DNA of 64,000 nucleotides from Microdochium bolleyi (Eukaryota; Ascomycota; Sordariomycetes; Xylariales; Microdochiaceae). Below the pieces are notes generated by a model, which had not been told where the DNA came from, searched no databases, and saw only the letters and a list, made by a program, of their open reading frames with translations. Made by a program: the position numbers and the translations under genes. Where the stretch lies: contig KQ964248.1 in assembly GCA_001566295.1 (NCBI GenBank), forward strand, positions 3,162,001-3,226,000. The letters are read 5' to 3'. Shown here piece by piece: positions 21,088-29,940 of this stretch. The first letter of the stretch is position 1. Each line of letters begins with the position of its first letter.

Positions 21088-22121
21088 ATGGCTGCCATGA
21101 GTAACTCCGCGCGGGTTCATGAAGGCAAGCCCGCCGTTATCACAGGAGCCTCAAGGAGTGAGTGTTCCTAAAACACACTAGCCGCCACACTGCTACACCC
21201 TGTCATTGATGACCGAGTACAATATTCATCGTCCAGTATAGGCATCGGAGCCGCCATCGCGCGCAACCTGCCCGCGAAGGGCAGCCAGGTCGCCATCGTC
21301 TACCTGACCGAGTGGTCGGACAAGCAGGCCGCTGAGCTCGCCGCTGAACTGTCGGTGGCACATGGAGTTCATGTATTCCCCGTCCGGGCGAACTTGACGA
21401 CTGCCGACGGGGTCCAGGCCATCGTCGAGGCACGCAAAAAGAATGTGCCAGCTTCCAGCCACAAATCAGGCAGGTTCCAGATCGACATTCTCGTTCACGG
21501 CGCCGGACTCTTCCACGCCATGCCCCTGGAGGCCTGCACCCTCGAGGACTTCCAAAGGGTGTACGCAATTGATGTCTGGGGCCCGATCAACCTGACGCAG
21601 GCCGTCAAGCCGTACCTGCCCACAGACCGGTCCGGCCGTATCATACGTGGCTTTCTTCCTCATCTGCAACCAAATCGCCACCCCTGCGTGGTTGATGACT
21701 GATCACAAATCACTTCTAGGTCAACGTTTCCAGTGTTGGCAGCAAGGTCGGCCTGCAATACCTCACGCTGTACGGCGGCTCCAAGGGTGCCCTCGAGGCC
21801 ATGACGCGCACCTGGGCGCGCGAGCTCACCGAGACCGCGACAGTCAACTGCATCAACCCAGGCTCGACCCTGACCGACATGTTCCTCAACGTGCCGGCCG
21901 CGGCCAAGGGGGCCAACGCCCAGTTCAACCCGCTGGTCCCGCTCTGCCCCGTGGGCGAGTGGGACACCAAGGAGCAGCGGAAGTTCGGCGAGATGTATGG
22001 CGGGCGGGTCGCGTACCCAGAGGAGATTGCGGGCGTCGTGGGCATGATTTGCAGTCCCGAGTCAGGATGGATGACGGGGTGTCTTGTCAGTGCTAATGGG
22101 GGCCAGTGGATGAGCGGATGA
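21088..22121 (+). CDS. Short-chain dehydrogenase/reductase, FabG-like, with an unresolved second junction
   Basis: Soluble SDR. The ATG at 21088 opens exon 1, which ends after GKPAVITGAS. Intron 21158-21241 (84 nt, GTGAGT donor, TATAG acceptor, phase 1) then gives TGASRSIGAAIARN, the NAD(P)-binding glycine motif. The NNAG position reads HGAG. The C-terminal part has NVSSVGS, the catalytic YGGSK, CINPGSTLTDM and a terminal NGGQWMSG. Between the second and third coding blocks an intron must be removed (about 21652-21720; GTGGCT donor, CTTCTAG acceptor). However, the donor is phase 1 and the acceptor frame is phase 0, and no phase-compatible GT-AG or GC-AG pair is visible. Either splicing is non-canonical or one base is gained or lost. 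Likely a carbonyl or hydroxy oxidoreductase of secondary metabolism. Substrate unknown. Confidence 0.75.
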
Positions 22122-22501
22122 GCCGTGGAAGTGGGAGGCCTTCCCTGTATACTTCAAGTAGCTGAGCCTCAGTTACTGGTAATTTCATCGAGATGGTTTC
22201 GGCTCAGTGACAGACAGCAGCACAACGCTCCTGTGACAGCAATACAGTGAGTGGAGAGTTACTGTGAAGAAGAGTCTGCGAGCGCAGCAAACTCCGAAAA
22301 CGCGAGCATCAGTGATTTTGACTCGTAGAACTGTCTTTAGAGGATGTGCGACTTCGTAACAGGAGCAAAGCGGGATTAGTCCCATGTGTTTTCGTGCACG
22401 CGTTGACGGGCCTTCTCGTACATAATATAAAGGAGGTCTATAATGACGAGCAGTTCAGCTTCAGCTATAAATACACCACCCCTTCTCTTGATTTATGTTC
22501 G
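22122..22501. other. Short intergenic region between convergent genes
   Basis: About 380 nt with no coding frame of interest. Expected to hold the 3' ends of the SDR gene and the first tandem paralog. Confidence 0.5.
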
Positions 22502-23283
22502 TTAGGACTGGCTCCAGTGGACTCCCGCCTCTGCCACATTTCCATCGGCGGAGAAGCTATAGTCAGGCCCGAGGCTGAAATTGGCACTATCACCTGTCGC
22601 GCCCTCAAAGTCCACCGTGAGCACGCGGCCAAGCGTGTCCATGCGGACGGCGCTGCCGGCCCCGTAGTTGCCCATGGCGATGATGAACTTAGGGCGCGGG
22701 AACAGCTGTGCCTGAATGTTGGGCTGCGCCTTGAAGACCATGATGGGGTTGACTTCCCCGCTGCTGGGGTCCCGGGCGCCGACGCCAACATATGTGGGCT
22801 CTGTTGGTCGGGAGGTCAGCAAAGCACAAGAAGGGCTGTAAAAGAAAGAAATGCAGGCTCCTTCGCGCCCAAGAGCTTACCGCGGCTGAAACGATCAATG
22901 CTTTCATCCGAGGCGATGGTGAATGCGCCAGCTACATCCGTCGGGCGGTCCCCAGGCCCGAGCCTAACGACACCGTTCATGCTAACCAGGGAGAAATAAG
23001 AGCCGTTTGGCCCGAGTGCAGTCGGCTGGGCGTCAGAGACACTGATCTGTAGTGCACCGTCCGGACCTTGGTGGGACGTCGCAGTGATGGCGAAATACCT
23101 TCCCTCGATAGCGAACCTGGCCTTGGCCGAGCTGCGGCCAGGGACCCGACGTGCGCTCTGGAAAACGGTGGTCCACGCCTCGCCCCGGGGGATGTCGTTC
23201 GGCAAGGGGATGGATTGGAAGAGCAGGAAACTCTGGTCTCGCTCGGAGTTATTCCGGATGTTGATTGTGTAGTTCCGCGACAT
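22502..23283 (-). CDS. Hypothetical protein, tandem paralog 1
   Basis: Two exons (23283-22881 and 22800-22502) with an 80-nt phase-1 intron (GTAAGC donor, CCAACAG acceptor) give 233 residues. There is no signal peptide or membrane helix, and many short alternating hydrophobic stretches suggest a beta-sandwich. Landmarks: YTINIRNNS at the N-terminus, SFLLFQSIP, then YVGVGARDPSSG, AQPNIQAQLFPRPKFIIAMGNY and VLTVDFEGA. It aligns along its whole length with the gene at 24078-24884. I recognise a family found in ascomycetes, and possibly bacteria, but no named domain. A TATATAA-like element lies near 23413-23421, about 130 nt upstream of the ATG. Function unknown. Confidence 0.8.
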
Positions 23284-24077
23284 AGTGAGCGAGATCTGGG
23301 GGTTGAGTACCTCAGTGGTATAGGTATGACGAGGGAATCTTGGGGCAGGCTCTGGTGTTTATGGTCACTGAATTCTGTAGAAGAGGATAGAAATGGGAGG
23401 AGTGAGTCCTCGGTTTATATAACAAGAGGAACCACACTCATGGGTGTTTCTGGCCCTGCACCTCATGTAAACCCAGCTCTCATCATACGCACCCATCGAG
23501 CTACTGAACGCCAGTATAGTGGCCTTCAACTCAGCCGAGTGGCACAGAATGTTGTGGAAGTAAGGCCTCGACCAGGCCATGCAAGTCGTGCTGCAACTCC
23601 AGCAATGGCGCAACCTACAGAGTCTAGGCATCCTCGTGGCTCCTGTACTACCCAGGACGGGGCACGACGAGCCATGTGGGGCGGCGAACGAGACAAACCT
23701 TTTGGCACTGACAGGATCTAGACCCTTGGGCTATATTCCCTTCGCTTCAGGTTCTAGCGGCCGGGCTGAATACAATGGTAGCCACGGGCTGGGCCAGACT
23801 CCATGAGGAGTCTTCCCCTTTCAATAGCTCTTCAGCTCCCCTCAGCCCCTCAGCCAGCCACTCGCACCACTTAGACCGTCTCGAGAAATACTCCAGCCGA
23901 GTTGACACAAATATCTTGTTGCCCCCCATGCCACCGGCAGTGTCCTGTGCACCTTGCATCAATTCCTACAAGATACTCTGACTTGTTCTATTCTCCTGGC
24001 AGTTATCTACTCTCTGCATCATAGCATGGGCATAATTTCTAAGTACAACTCAGCAGGCTTCGATGTAACTATATCCC
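23284..24077. other. Intergenic region between tandem paralogs
   Basis: About 790 nt holding the promoter of paralog 1, including a TATATAA-like motif at about 23413-23421 on the minus strand, and the 3' flank of paralog 2. No gene seen. Confidence 0.5.
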
Positions 24078-24884
24078 TTAGGATGCCGACTGCTTCCACT
24101 TGATCCCCCCAGTTTCGACGCCCGCGTCGGGCACGTAGTTGTTGTGCTTGTCGAGCGTGAATTCCGCCTCGCGGATCGGCGCACCCGTGAAGTCGACGGT
24201 GAGCACGTTGCCGAGCTCCGCCATCGACACGACGGTGCCGACCGTGTAGTTGCCGTACGCGACGCAGTATCTGGGCCGCGGAGAGAACTGGTACAAGACA
24301 TTGGGCTGCGCCTCGTAGGCCTGGATCGGCACGAGGTCCCCCCCGCTGCTGGCGTCCTTAAGGCCGATGCCCAGGTAAATCTTGTCTGTGATGGGAAGAG
24401 GAGGAGGAGATGTTCAGCATCTGAAGGCTTAGTAAAAGAGTTGGGGATCCTCACTTGGGTTCTCAACATCGAAAGTGCTGTCCGTGCGGATCGTAAAGGC
24501 TCCGGGTGTGCGCGTGTCCCGGCCCTGGGACTTGAAGTCCGGAGCTGTGCCGTCAGGCTTCCCGTCGGCCCCGGGCAGGGTCGAAAGGACGAAGGAAGAT
24601 CCGCTGGGGCCCAAGAAGGCGTCGCGACTCTCGGTCGTCATGATCTGCATCGTTCCATCATCGCTGTTTGTCTCAGCGGTCCCGCAGATCGCAGTGTACT
24701 CGGCCGCCACTTTGAACGTCACTCGCGAGTCGCCCTCACCACCGACCCGGCCCGAGTGCTGGACTACGGTGGTGAAGGCTTCGTATTGGGCAAGATTGAT
24801 CGGGTGCGGGAGTTCTTGGAACAGCATGAACGATTGCGCATGGTGTGAGTCGTTCCGGACGGTGATTGAGTACTTGGAGGCCAT
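24078..24884 (-). CDS. Hypothetical protein, tandem paralog 2
   Basis: Two exons (24884-24455 and 24385-24078) with a 69-nt phase-1 intron (GTGAGG donor, ATCACAG acceptor) give 245 residues. The intron sits at the same alignment position and phase as in paralog 1, confirming common descent. Landmarks: YSITVRNDS, SFMLFQELP, YLGIGLKDASSG, AQPNVLYQFSPRPRYCVAYGNY, NVLTVDFTGAP. An in-frame Met exists upstream at 24986, but the ATG at 24884 matches the paralog start. No signal peptide. Cytosolic location and function cannot be assigned from sequence alone. Confidence 0.8.
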
Positions 24885-25605
24885 GGTCAAGATGTGTTCA
24901 CCGATAGAGAATTGAACGTGATGTTTGCAGGGCCTGGAGATTGGCAAGTGTTTCTGAGGGGAAAGCCAAAGGAACAGGATACGCACCGCAGGGTTGAAGC
25001 GTTGTTAGTGGGCTTGCACGGCTGAGCTGAGGAGTGGATGCAACTCTGGTTCAATAGTGTCATGCAGGCAGCCGCAAGGGGCAGCTGGCCCCGGCATAGA
25101 TCAGTCGAGACCAACCATGAAGCTGCCACGACTACAGCGGACGGAAGGGGACCTGTGGCTCTATTGATTTCATCACTGGGCTACCTTGAGAAGAAATCTA
25201 CCATAGATGAGACATTGGCCAGTCTTTGCTCTGGTCATCTCGAGATTTGAAATGTAGAGTAGCACGCTCACCATACAGTGCAGTCAAGCCCCACATGCAT
25301 GAGTCTTCTTGCCACCACTTCTGCCACCTCTGCCACCTCTGCGGATTCTGTGATCCAGTCAGAATTACATATTCAGCGGCATCTTCTGTTCCTGGCTGCT
25401 TAAGGTGCCTTCAGCTAGGTATGCATAAGTGTGGCGGCTGCAACGGCGAACTGGGGTGCCTCATCCCTCAACCAGAGGTTTCGCACAGGCATCCAAGGTC
25501 TGCTACACACATTCATCACTGACCGTAGGTATTAAAAGGTTATTAATGTCGTGTACTATCAAGTTACATGTCCTAGGGTCTGAGGCTATAGATTTGAATA
25601 TTACT
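24885..25605. other. Intergenic region, no gene seen
   Basis: About 720 nt between two minus-strand genes: the promoter of paralog 2 and the 3' flank of the sugar-porter gene. It has short CCACCTCTG-like direct repeats near 25315-25342. No coding frame of interest. Confidence 0.5.
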
Positions 25606-27249
25606 CTAAACGTGGGCGGTGGTGGCACCCTTTTCCTGGATGGCATATGCCTCGGCAGCCCGGCGCTCCGCGACAGTCACGTACTTGCGGAACTTGCGGG
25701 CAGGGACCTTGTTCATGAAGAGCTCGTCGAGCTCCTCGTACGTCCGGCGGCGAGTCTCGGGCACATAGAAGTACGCGAGGACGGCAAAGACGAACATGAT
25801 CCCACCAAAGACGAAACCGATCTTGGCCTTGAGATTGCCCGCGTCCTCGTTGAACATGAGCGGCGCGACGAACGACCACATCGTGTTGACGGCGTTGGAG
25901 GTCGAGATGGACACGGCGAGCGACTTGGAGCGCAGGACGGTGGTAGGCAGCTCGCCGGCCAGGGCATAAACGGTAGATCCAACGCCGAAGTTGTACACGA
26001 AGTTAAACATAGTATAGAAGCCGACAGAGGCCGTAACGGCGGCGGTGCCGTCGATGGATCCCGCGATACCCATGCAGATCATGAGCACGGTGAGCGAACA
26101 ACAGCCGAAAATGTACATGGGCCGGCGGCCCCACCAGTCGGCAAGCAGGAAGGCGATAGTGGCGCCCGAAATGGAAAGAACCTGCGCGCCGATGCCGATC
26201 TGGAAGGACTTCTCGTCCGAGATGTTGAGCATCTGGTACATGAGGGCGCCGTAGCCGCCCACGAAGCCAAGGCCACTCATGGGCTCGCTCATGAACACCA
26301 TGATGTTGACGAGGGTTCGCCGCAGGTTGGTGCCGCGGAAGCAGTCGAGATACGAGCCCGAGTTGGAAAGCTCGGCCTCCTGGAGGGTAAGGCGGATGCG
26401 GAAGAAATGCGCCTTGGCGTCGGCCGGGTCTGAGTAGAGACGGTCGAGCTGCTTCTGGGCGTCCTCCATGCGGCCCTTGCGGATGAGGTAGGATGGAGCC
26501 TCGGGCATGAAGAGCTGGCCGATAAGAGCGACACCGGCAAAACCCCATTGGGCGGCAACGACAGCCTTCCACGCCATGTCAGTCTCCCATTTTGCCGTGA
26601 AGTTTATCATGATGGCGGCGATGAAGGGGCCGATGCACTGCGAGAGGTTGCAGAACCCAATCGCTGTGGCGCGGATCGCCAGAGGGGACACGTCGGCAAT
26701 GTAAGCAGTGCAGAGGTTGAGCAGAGCGCCGATGGCAAAGTAGTTGAGCATCTTGCCGCCGAAGAACATGGCAAGCGAGGTGCTACCGAACTCGATGCCG
26801 ATGGAGATGATATTGATGGCCGCGGCGGCAAGGATGACGGGCCGGAAGCCGAAGCGGTCCGCGAACCAGCCGGCAGCCCATGATCCGATGATGCCTGTCG
26901 CGTTGGGGGCGCCTGTGAGGGCCGACTGCCACTCGGTCGAGATGAAGTAGCGGCCGTCGCTGTTCTGGATGCCAAAGTCGCGGCGGAAGACAGGGACCGA
27001 GAGGATGGCGCCGGATGCGCCGTTCTCGAAGCCGCGGACGACGAGCGTCCAGAGCATCACGCCGATCCAGAAGAGCAGCTTGGGGTCCTTGCGGAATGTC
27101 TGTGCCCACGTGCGGTTATGTTCCTGCTGCTGAATCGCTCGGCCGAGGTCGCTCTCGTTGCTGGTGTTGAAGTGGTTGTTGGACTCGACCATCTCGACCG
27201 GGTTGGCCTTGGTGATCTCGTCGGAGTTCGCCGTCTTGGGCTCGGCCAT
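25606..27249 (-). CDS. MFS sugar porter (hexose/alpha-glucoside transporter type)
   Basis: 547 residues, no intron seen. About twelve membrane helices with sugar-porter signatures: RFGFRPVILAAA after TM2, PEAPSYLIRKGRMEDA in the central loop (the PESPRYL-type motif), DWWGRRPMYIFG before TM8-9 and PETRRRTYEELDELF at the C-terminus. The start at 27249 (MAEPKTANSDE, good context) is preferred over 27393, which would add a Ser/Thr-rich non-conserved leader. Proton-coupled uptake of a mono- or oligosaccharide across the plasma membrane is expected. It is divergently transcribed from the GH78 rhamnosidase 0.7 kb away, suggesting co-regulated uptake of a rhamnose-containing substrate. Confidence 0.9.
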   Translation of the reverse strand: MAEPKTANSDEITKANPVEMVESNNHFNTSNESDLGRAIQQQEHNRTWAQTFRKDPKLLFWIGVMLWTLVVRGFENGASGAILSVPVFRRDFGIQNSDGRYFISTEWQSALTGAPNATGIIGSWAAGWFADRFGFRPVILAAAAINIISIGIEFGSTSLAMFFGGKMLNYFAIGALLNLCTAYIADVSPLAIRATAIGFCNLSQCIGPFIAAIMINFTAKWETDMAWKAVVAAQWGFAGVALIGQLFMPEAPSYLIRKGRMEDAQKQLDRLYSDPADAKAHFFRIRLTLQEAELSNSGSYLDCFRGTNLRRTLVNIMVFMSEPMSGLGFVGGYGALMYQMLNISDEKSFQIGIGAQVLSISGATIAFLLADWWGRRPMYIFGCCSLTVLMICMGIAGSIDGTAAVTASVGFYTMFNFVYNFGVGSTVYALAGELPTTVLRSKSLAVSISTSNAVNTMWSFVAPLMFNEDAGNLKAKIGFVFGGIMFVFAVLAYFYVPETRRRTYEELDELFMNKVPARKFRKYVTVAERRAAEAYAIQEKGATTAHV

Positions 27250-27966
27250 GATGGGCGACGGTTGTGTGGTGGAGAGCGAAGGTGTAGGGGTGATGGAGAT
27301 TGAAAGATGGAGAGATGGGAAATGATCTGCAGGCGAGATGCTGCTGGAGAGAGCAAGATGGAGATGGGATGTTCCGACTGACTTTATATTCATGCGAGTC
27401 GTGCCGAGGTGATGGAAGGCTGGGTGGTGGCGGGTCTTCCCCAGATGCCAGACGGATGGTTCCCCAGATCATGCAGAGACTCGAACGTTGCAGTTTTTCC
27501 CCAGGCTCTGGATCTCGACGGCCAACCGCAGGCCGCATGACGGCCCTGCCTCCGCCGCTTGTTGTTAGCGTCGGGCGCTGAAGGGCACGGGCTTGCATTT
27601 CTGCTTCCGAAGGGGTGGCCCATGACAGGTTTTGCGTCCGAAGATGAGGAATGATCCAGTTTTATACTTCCGAGTGCTCCGCCTCTGCTCTTCTTCTCCA
27701 CAAGCCACGCCTCCTCCGTCCGCCAGCTTCAGGTGCAGGCTTCCCCGAATCTCCAGCTCGGGGTATGTCCTCCCCGAAAGATGGAGGAAACTGGAGAAGG
27801 CCGAGATTACACCATCTTTGATCATCTCTCCACGTTTCATGTCCTAGGTCTCGGTCCCCTCGCTGTGGTCTGCAGCTCCCACGTCTCCTCCCCTCCTTCA
27901 GCTCTTGCTTCGACCTTGCGACAACCTACGCGTATCTACCACAGACCCCGAAGCAGAAGCGTCACC
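27250..27966. promoter_or_regulatory. Shared divergent promoter region of sugar porter and GH78 genes
   Basis: 717 nt between two divergent start codons. Likely holds both promoters and any shared activator sites. A TTTATATTC TATA-like stretch lies at about 27382-27390 near the porter gene. No coding feature. Confidence 0.5.
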
Positions 27967-29655
27967 ATGGTTCTCAAAGACTTGTCCGCAGCCACAGCAG
28001 CCCAGTCGGCATCCACATTTGCGACTTTGGCGTCTCAATCCAGTCCTAAGCTTCATCGTTGGACACGCAAGCCACAACGCATCATCGCGTTTGAGCCTTG
28101 CAAAGATGAGTTCTTCGGAGTCCGAGCGGTCCCAGCCACCAAGAACATCGCCAACTTGCCTACCCTCACCTGGGGCAAGGGCGACGACTTTGTCCTCGAC
28201 TTTGGCCTACACATGGTCGGGTCCCTGAGCTTCGACCTGTCCAGCGTCGGTGCTCACCAGGACTCGCCCTGCCGCCTGCGCCTCACCTTTGGCGAGTCGC
28301 CACTCGACGTGACCATGGGCATGGAGGGTGTAGAGACCTGGATCAGCACCGCCTGGCTGCCCGACGAGGTCATCAACGTCGACGTCTGCCCCCAGACGGT
28401 CTATATGAAGCGGCGATATGCCTTCCGATACCTCCGAGTGGAGATCATTGACACCTCGACCAAGTTCAAGGTCGCCTTCTCCAACGTTGCCTGCGAGTGC
28501 ATCAGCGCCGTCAGCCAGCAAACACAGTTCGAGGCCCTGTCCTTCGATGGTTCCGGCACGACAACCAATGACAGCGGCCTGTTCCAGGCCATCGACCAAG
28601 TCAGCATCATGACCCTGCGCGACTGCATGCAGACTGTCTTCGAGGACGGCCCGCGGCGCGACCGGAGGATATGGATCGGCGACCTGCGCCTACAGGCCCT
28701 GGTCAACTATGCGACGCTCAAAGACTTCAATCTCGTCAAGCGCTGTCTCCTCATGTTTGCTGCCGTGACCCGCGAGGACGGCTCCATGCCGGCCTGCCTC
28801 TTCGAGAAGCCCGCCCTCGCCGCGGCCTCGGACTACCTGCTCGAGTACGACGCCCTCTTCGCCGCCACTGTGTGCGACTACGTAGCTGCGTCAGGCGACC
28901 TGGATACAGGACGCATGCTGTGGCCGACTGTGCTTGCCTGTCTGCGGACGCCGCTGACATACGTGGACCCGGAGACGATGACTTTCGACTCGAGACGGGG
29001 CGATGACTGGCAGTTCCTCGACTGGGCACCTGGTGTCAACGGGAGCACCGGCTCGCACGGCCTTGTGCTCTACTGTCTCAAGGCCGCCGACAAGCTCGCC
29101 AGGATGCTGCAGGTCCACAGCCCCTACACGCACTGGATCACCGGCATGACCGCAGCAGCACCGGCCCTCATCTCCGACGATGGCGTCGTCGTCTCTGGCC
29201 CCGAAAAGCAAGTCAGCTACGCTTGCGCCTCGTGGCTCGTCCTGTCCGAGGCGCTGCCCCAAGACGTGGCACGCGCCGCCCTGCTCAAGACCCTCGCGGA
29301 CACGAAAGCTATCAAGCCCCTGACCCCTTATGCGTGGCATCACGTCTGCGACGCGCTGCTGGTAGTCGGCTGTGAGGACGAGTGCCTGGACCTCCTGCGG
29401 ACGTACTGGGGCGGCATGATCCGGGCGGGGGCCGACACGTTCTGGGAGGCGTACGACCCGGAAGACCCCAAGGCGAGTCCATACGGGGATGTACGGAACA
29501 ACAGCTTCTGTCACGCGTGGAGCTGCACGCCGTCGCTGCTGCTCCGGACGAGATTGCTGGAGAGAGTAGGCGGGAAGGTGGCGGGGCCGATGACGATGGG
29601 CGCGCTGGACGACGCGTGGGTGAGGCGGTCAGTGGGCGCTCCGGCACAACTATAG
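27967..29655 (+). CDS. GH78-like alpha-L-rhamnosidase
   Basis: 562 residues, intronless. The N-terminal beta-rich part is followed by an alpha/alpha six-hairpin barrel. The catalytic-region signature EDGPRRDRRIWIGD starts near residue 226, matching the GH78 pattern in which acidic residues of DGPxRD and GD act in the inverting mechanism. Later barrel landmarks include the aromatic DDWQFLDW and FWEAYDPEDPKASPYGD. No signal peptide is visible at MVLKDLSAAT, so the enzyme may be intracellular and act on imported oligosaccharides. The start at 27967 has a CACCATGG context. Neighbours are a sugar porter and a fungal regulator, consistent with a small rhamnoside-utilisation cluster. The substrate (rhamnogalacturonan fragments or flavonoid rhamnosides) is not readable from sequence. 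Confidence 0.85.
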   Translation: MVLKDLSAATAAQSASTFATLASQSSPKLHRWTRKPQRIIAFEPCKDEFFGVRAVPATKNIANLPTLTWGKGDDFVLDFGLHMVGSLSFDLSSVGAHQDSPCRLRLTFGESPLDVTMGMEGVETWISTAWLPDEVINVDVCPQTVYMKRRYAFRYLRVEIIDTSTKFKVAFSNVACECISAVSQQTQFEALSFDGSGTTTNDSGLFQAIDQVSIMTLRDCMQTVFEDGPRRDRRIWIGDLRLQALVNYATLKDFNLVKRCLLMFAAVTREDGSMPACLFEKPALAAASDYLLEYDALFAATVCDYVAASGDLDTGRMLWPTVLACLRTPLTYVDPETMTFDSRRGDDWQFLDWAPGVNGSTGSHGLVLYCLKAADKLARMLQVHSPYTHWITGMTAAAPALISDDGVVVSGPEKQVSYACASWLVLSEALPQDVARAALLKTLADTKAIKPLTPYAWHHVCDALLVVGCEDECLDLLRTYWGGMIRAGADTFWEAYDPEDPKASPYGDVRNNSFCHAWSCTPSLLLRTRLLERVGGKVAGPMTMGALDDAWVRRSVGAPAQL

Positions 29656-29940
29656 GCATCCCGAGTGCTGCAAGTTGCGTAGATAGACGAATAGACAACA
29701 CTATGACTTGGTCGAAGTTCTGAACTGTGTCCTTGTGAGTGACCCGAGCTCTCGGGAAGCTTCCGACGGGATTGTTCCCCACATCCGGCCCCACCCGCTC
29801 GGCTATGCGGAAGGGCTGTGGAGAAGCACCTCCGCGGGGGGCTTTCTGCTTCCGGGTTGGGGTTTTCCAGCCCCGGCCCCCGATGCTGCATCTCGACTCG
29901 ACCGACCATTCATGCCGCGCTTCACGGAGCTGCAGCGCCG

